From: Symbiodinium natans
Taxonomy: Eukaryota > Sar > Dinophyceae > Suessiales > Symbiodiniaceae
Direction: 5' to 3'
DNA: 64,000 bases
NCBI GenBank assembly: GCA_905221605.1
Contig: CAJNDS010002546.1
Span: forward strand, 758,684-822,683
A model generated the notes under the pieces. The model did no database searches and was not told the origin of the DNA. It saw only the letters and a list, made by a program, of their open reading frames with translations. Within the stretch, counting starts at the first letter, position 1; every line of letters starts with the position of its first letter. Both the position numbers and the translations under genes were made by a program. This document shows positions 62,523 to 64,000 of the stretch, piece by piece.

Positions 62523-63592
62523 GTAAGCATGCGGGAATCGCTGCACGAAACCGCGTGGGTGCTGGTCATCCTGCGCCCAACTTACAAGGGAAGGCTTCCA
62601 GAAGGTTGAATTCGTACCTACCCAACCTCTCAACACTCCTGTTTTCTTTCTTTGAGAGGGGGGGGGGGGGAGGAGCGGGGATTGCAAATCGGATGCAAGC
62701 TTTTTGCTTTTAGATTTGTCTCGCTACCGAGCCACAAAAATCGGCGAACATTCTAGACATCCCACCAAATGGACCCCAAAAAGCAGCGGCAAACGCATGG
62801 ACTAACGGAAAATTTGGGAGAAGAACGAAAAAGCCACTTATCAACCCTTTACCGTTGTGATCTTGCAGGATGGCAAAGGCAGCCTTCGCAGATTTGTTTT
62901 GGATTGTTTGTGGCTGCGCTTAATTTCGATACATCGATGTTTTCTGGTGTACCCGGTAACCAATGCTTTTTGGGAAGTGATATAACGTATCACCCCCGCT
63001 GTAGCAATATGATCACAACATAAAGGGTTGTGAATCCAGGAAGGCCTGGGCGTACAGTTCTTCATGCTTTCTGCATGTTCCTGCCTTCTGCCGTCCTGTC
63101 CTCGCCGTTTATGGGGCAAGGGCGAGAGGCATTCAGCAACGTAAGACTTATAGAGCGGCGCGTCCTGAGGTAGCAGTTGTACCTCTGGCTGTGCAGCGCA
63201 ATGAGATAATCTCCCGCGTCCACGACCTCAAAGCAGAATTGGGTCCAGGGGCCCAGTGCCTAAACCTGCTGCTCTGAATCGACGCGAACCTCTCTCTGCA
63301 TCTTCAGCAAATTCAGCAAAGCCACAGTGAAGCGCTCCTGCATCCAATCCATGGTCACGTCTTTGGGAAGCCTGGCGGCATGCAAAACCTTTACAAGGCT
63401 GACCGCTTAGGCAAACTTTCGGTCCCCCCCCCCCCCCCCCTTCTTGTCCCCCACGCGGAGAATACTAAATATACAGTCAGGGGACTTGTACCCTCAGAAA
63501 GCTTCAGCCAGTCTAGGCCAACCTAGGCCCGGAAACTCAAATATGAACTGCCAAGATTCCCTGCGATCGAGTCGATTGTCCGGCTTGGTCGG
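62523..63592. other. Anonymous spacer with G and C tracts
   Basis: G13 at 62658-62670 and C17 at 63424-63440. No domain-bearing frame. Confidence 0.4.
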
Positions 63593-63973
63593 CTACCTGA
63601 CGCTCCACCGCCGAAAGGGAAAGGGGTGAAAGGGGAGGAAAAGGGAGGAGGCGAGGGCCAAGGCGAGGAGAAGCCTCGAGGTTGCGGGGATACCCAGCAG
63701 TCGCTTCTGGGGGCTTGAAACTGTGTTTAAGGAGACCCGGATGCTTGTCAGCTTCTTCGAGATTGATGCTGCAGGAGCCCCTGAGTGAATATCCCGCCAG
63801 AAATCAGAGTCGAGCAGCGAATGAAGCGCTTGAATTTGGGGTTCCGGACCACGACCGTCGAACCTATCTGCACGCCACCTCGAGCGCTTGGGACTTAGGG
63901 ATGTTGCGCGTGACTTGAAACGAGGCGACTCTGAAATATGCATAATGCTAATGACATGGCAGATGGCTTCCAT
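63593..63973 (-). CDS. Unassigned ORF, 126 residues
   Basis: Starts MEAICHVISIMHISE and includes PQIQALHSLLDSDFWRDIH and a hydrophobic stretch near the end (LLLALALASSLFLPF). It is the longest frame here and the opposite strand is shorter. No domain or splice context was established. Confidence 0.2.
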   Translation of the reverse strand: MEAICHVISIMHISESPRFKSRATSLSPKRSRWRADRFDGRGPEPQIQALHSLLDSDFWRDIHSGAPAASISKKLTSIRVSLNTVSSPQKRLLGIPATSRLLLALALASSLFLPFHPFPFRRWSVR

Positions 63974-64000
63974 GGTGCATCGTGGGGTCGTAGCAGTAGT

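Overview
The window reads as nuclear DNA of a dinoflagellate, probably a core or Symbiodiniaceae-like lineage; the species cannot be named from this sequence. The evidence is TTTAGGG-type repeats scattered inside the sequence, small exon-like coding islands separated by long repeat-filled introns, and host gene families known to be expanded in dinoflagellates. These are a C5-methyltransferase-like family with an FCG...CSS...IENP signature, ubiquitin-like plus ankyrin proteins, and PPR repeats of the TYNAAISACEKG type. A very large Copia element is also present. There is no bacterial-type operon structure, and no rRNA, tRNA, spliced-leader RNA or CRISPR array was seen.

Layout. 1-1190: the 3' end of a gene on +, two exons split by an intron packed with TTTAGGG variants. 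1519-2691: a methyltransferase-like gene on +, whose last intron is again TTTAGGG-rich. 3475-4260: a Lys/Glu/Ala-rich coiled-coil gene with a 60-bp tandem repeat that runs into a 100-N assembly gap (4261-4360). 4361-about 7640: the 3' part of a LINE with RT tail, C2H2 fingers, RNase H and more C2H2 fingers, followed by a coiled-coil and Gly/Arg-rich ORF. 8316-19171: one complete Copia-type LTR retrotransposon on -, with LTRs of 364 and 334 bp, a CCCCC target duplication, a PBS, a PPT, and gag-protease-integrase-RT-RNase H genes. It sits in an older AGCCCTTAGAG-type repeat field that continues to about 20020. 20020-22900: low-complexity and telomere-like repeats and a 109-bp CA microsatellite. 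22970-24710, 25430-26740, 27355-28470 and 30370-32130: broken or intron-rich host genes on -, the second PPR-like and the third ubiquitin-like plus ankyrin. 32-46 kb: mostly anonymous sequence with homopolymer C/G tracts, microsatellites, short telomeric blocks and one 100-bp terminal-inverted-repeat element. 46.5-56.4 kb: a chain of exon-like islands on - that may be one long unrecognised gene. 57-64 kb: anonymous sequence with CT-rich microsatellites and a few unassigned ORFs.

The most interesting system is the Copia element. Besides the standard enzymes, its pol carries a 2-oxoglutarate/Fe(II)-oxygenase-like domain (HxD...H...R) between integrase and reverse transcriptase. It also has a C-terminal extension with a predicted membrane segment and a His/Cys metal-site motif, a gag with both CCCH and CCHC zinc fingers, a 23-unit 9-residue repeat, and a gag start codon inside the LTR. 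Its two LTRs show no substitution over their aligned length, so insertion was recent, yet two frameshifts interrupt pol.

All exon limits are read by eye. Dinoflagellate introns often have non-GT donors, so boundaries away from motifs are approximate.
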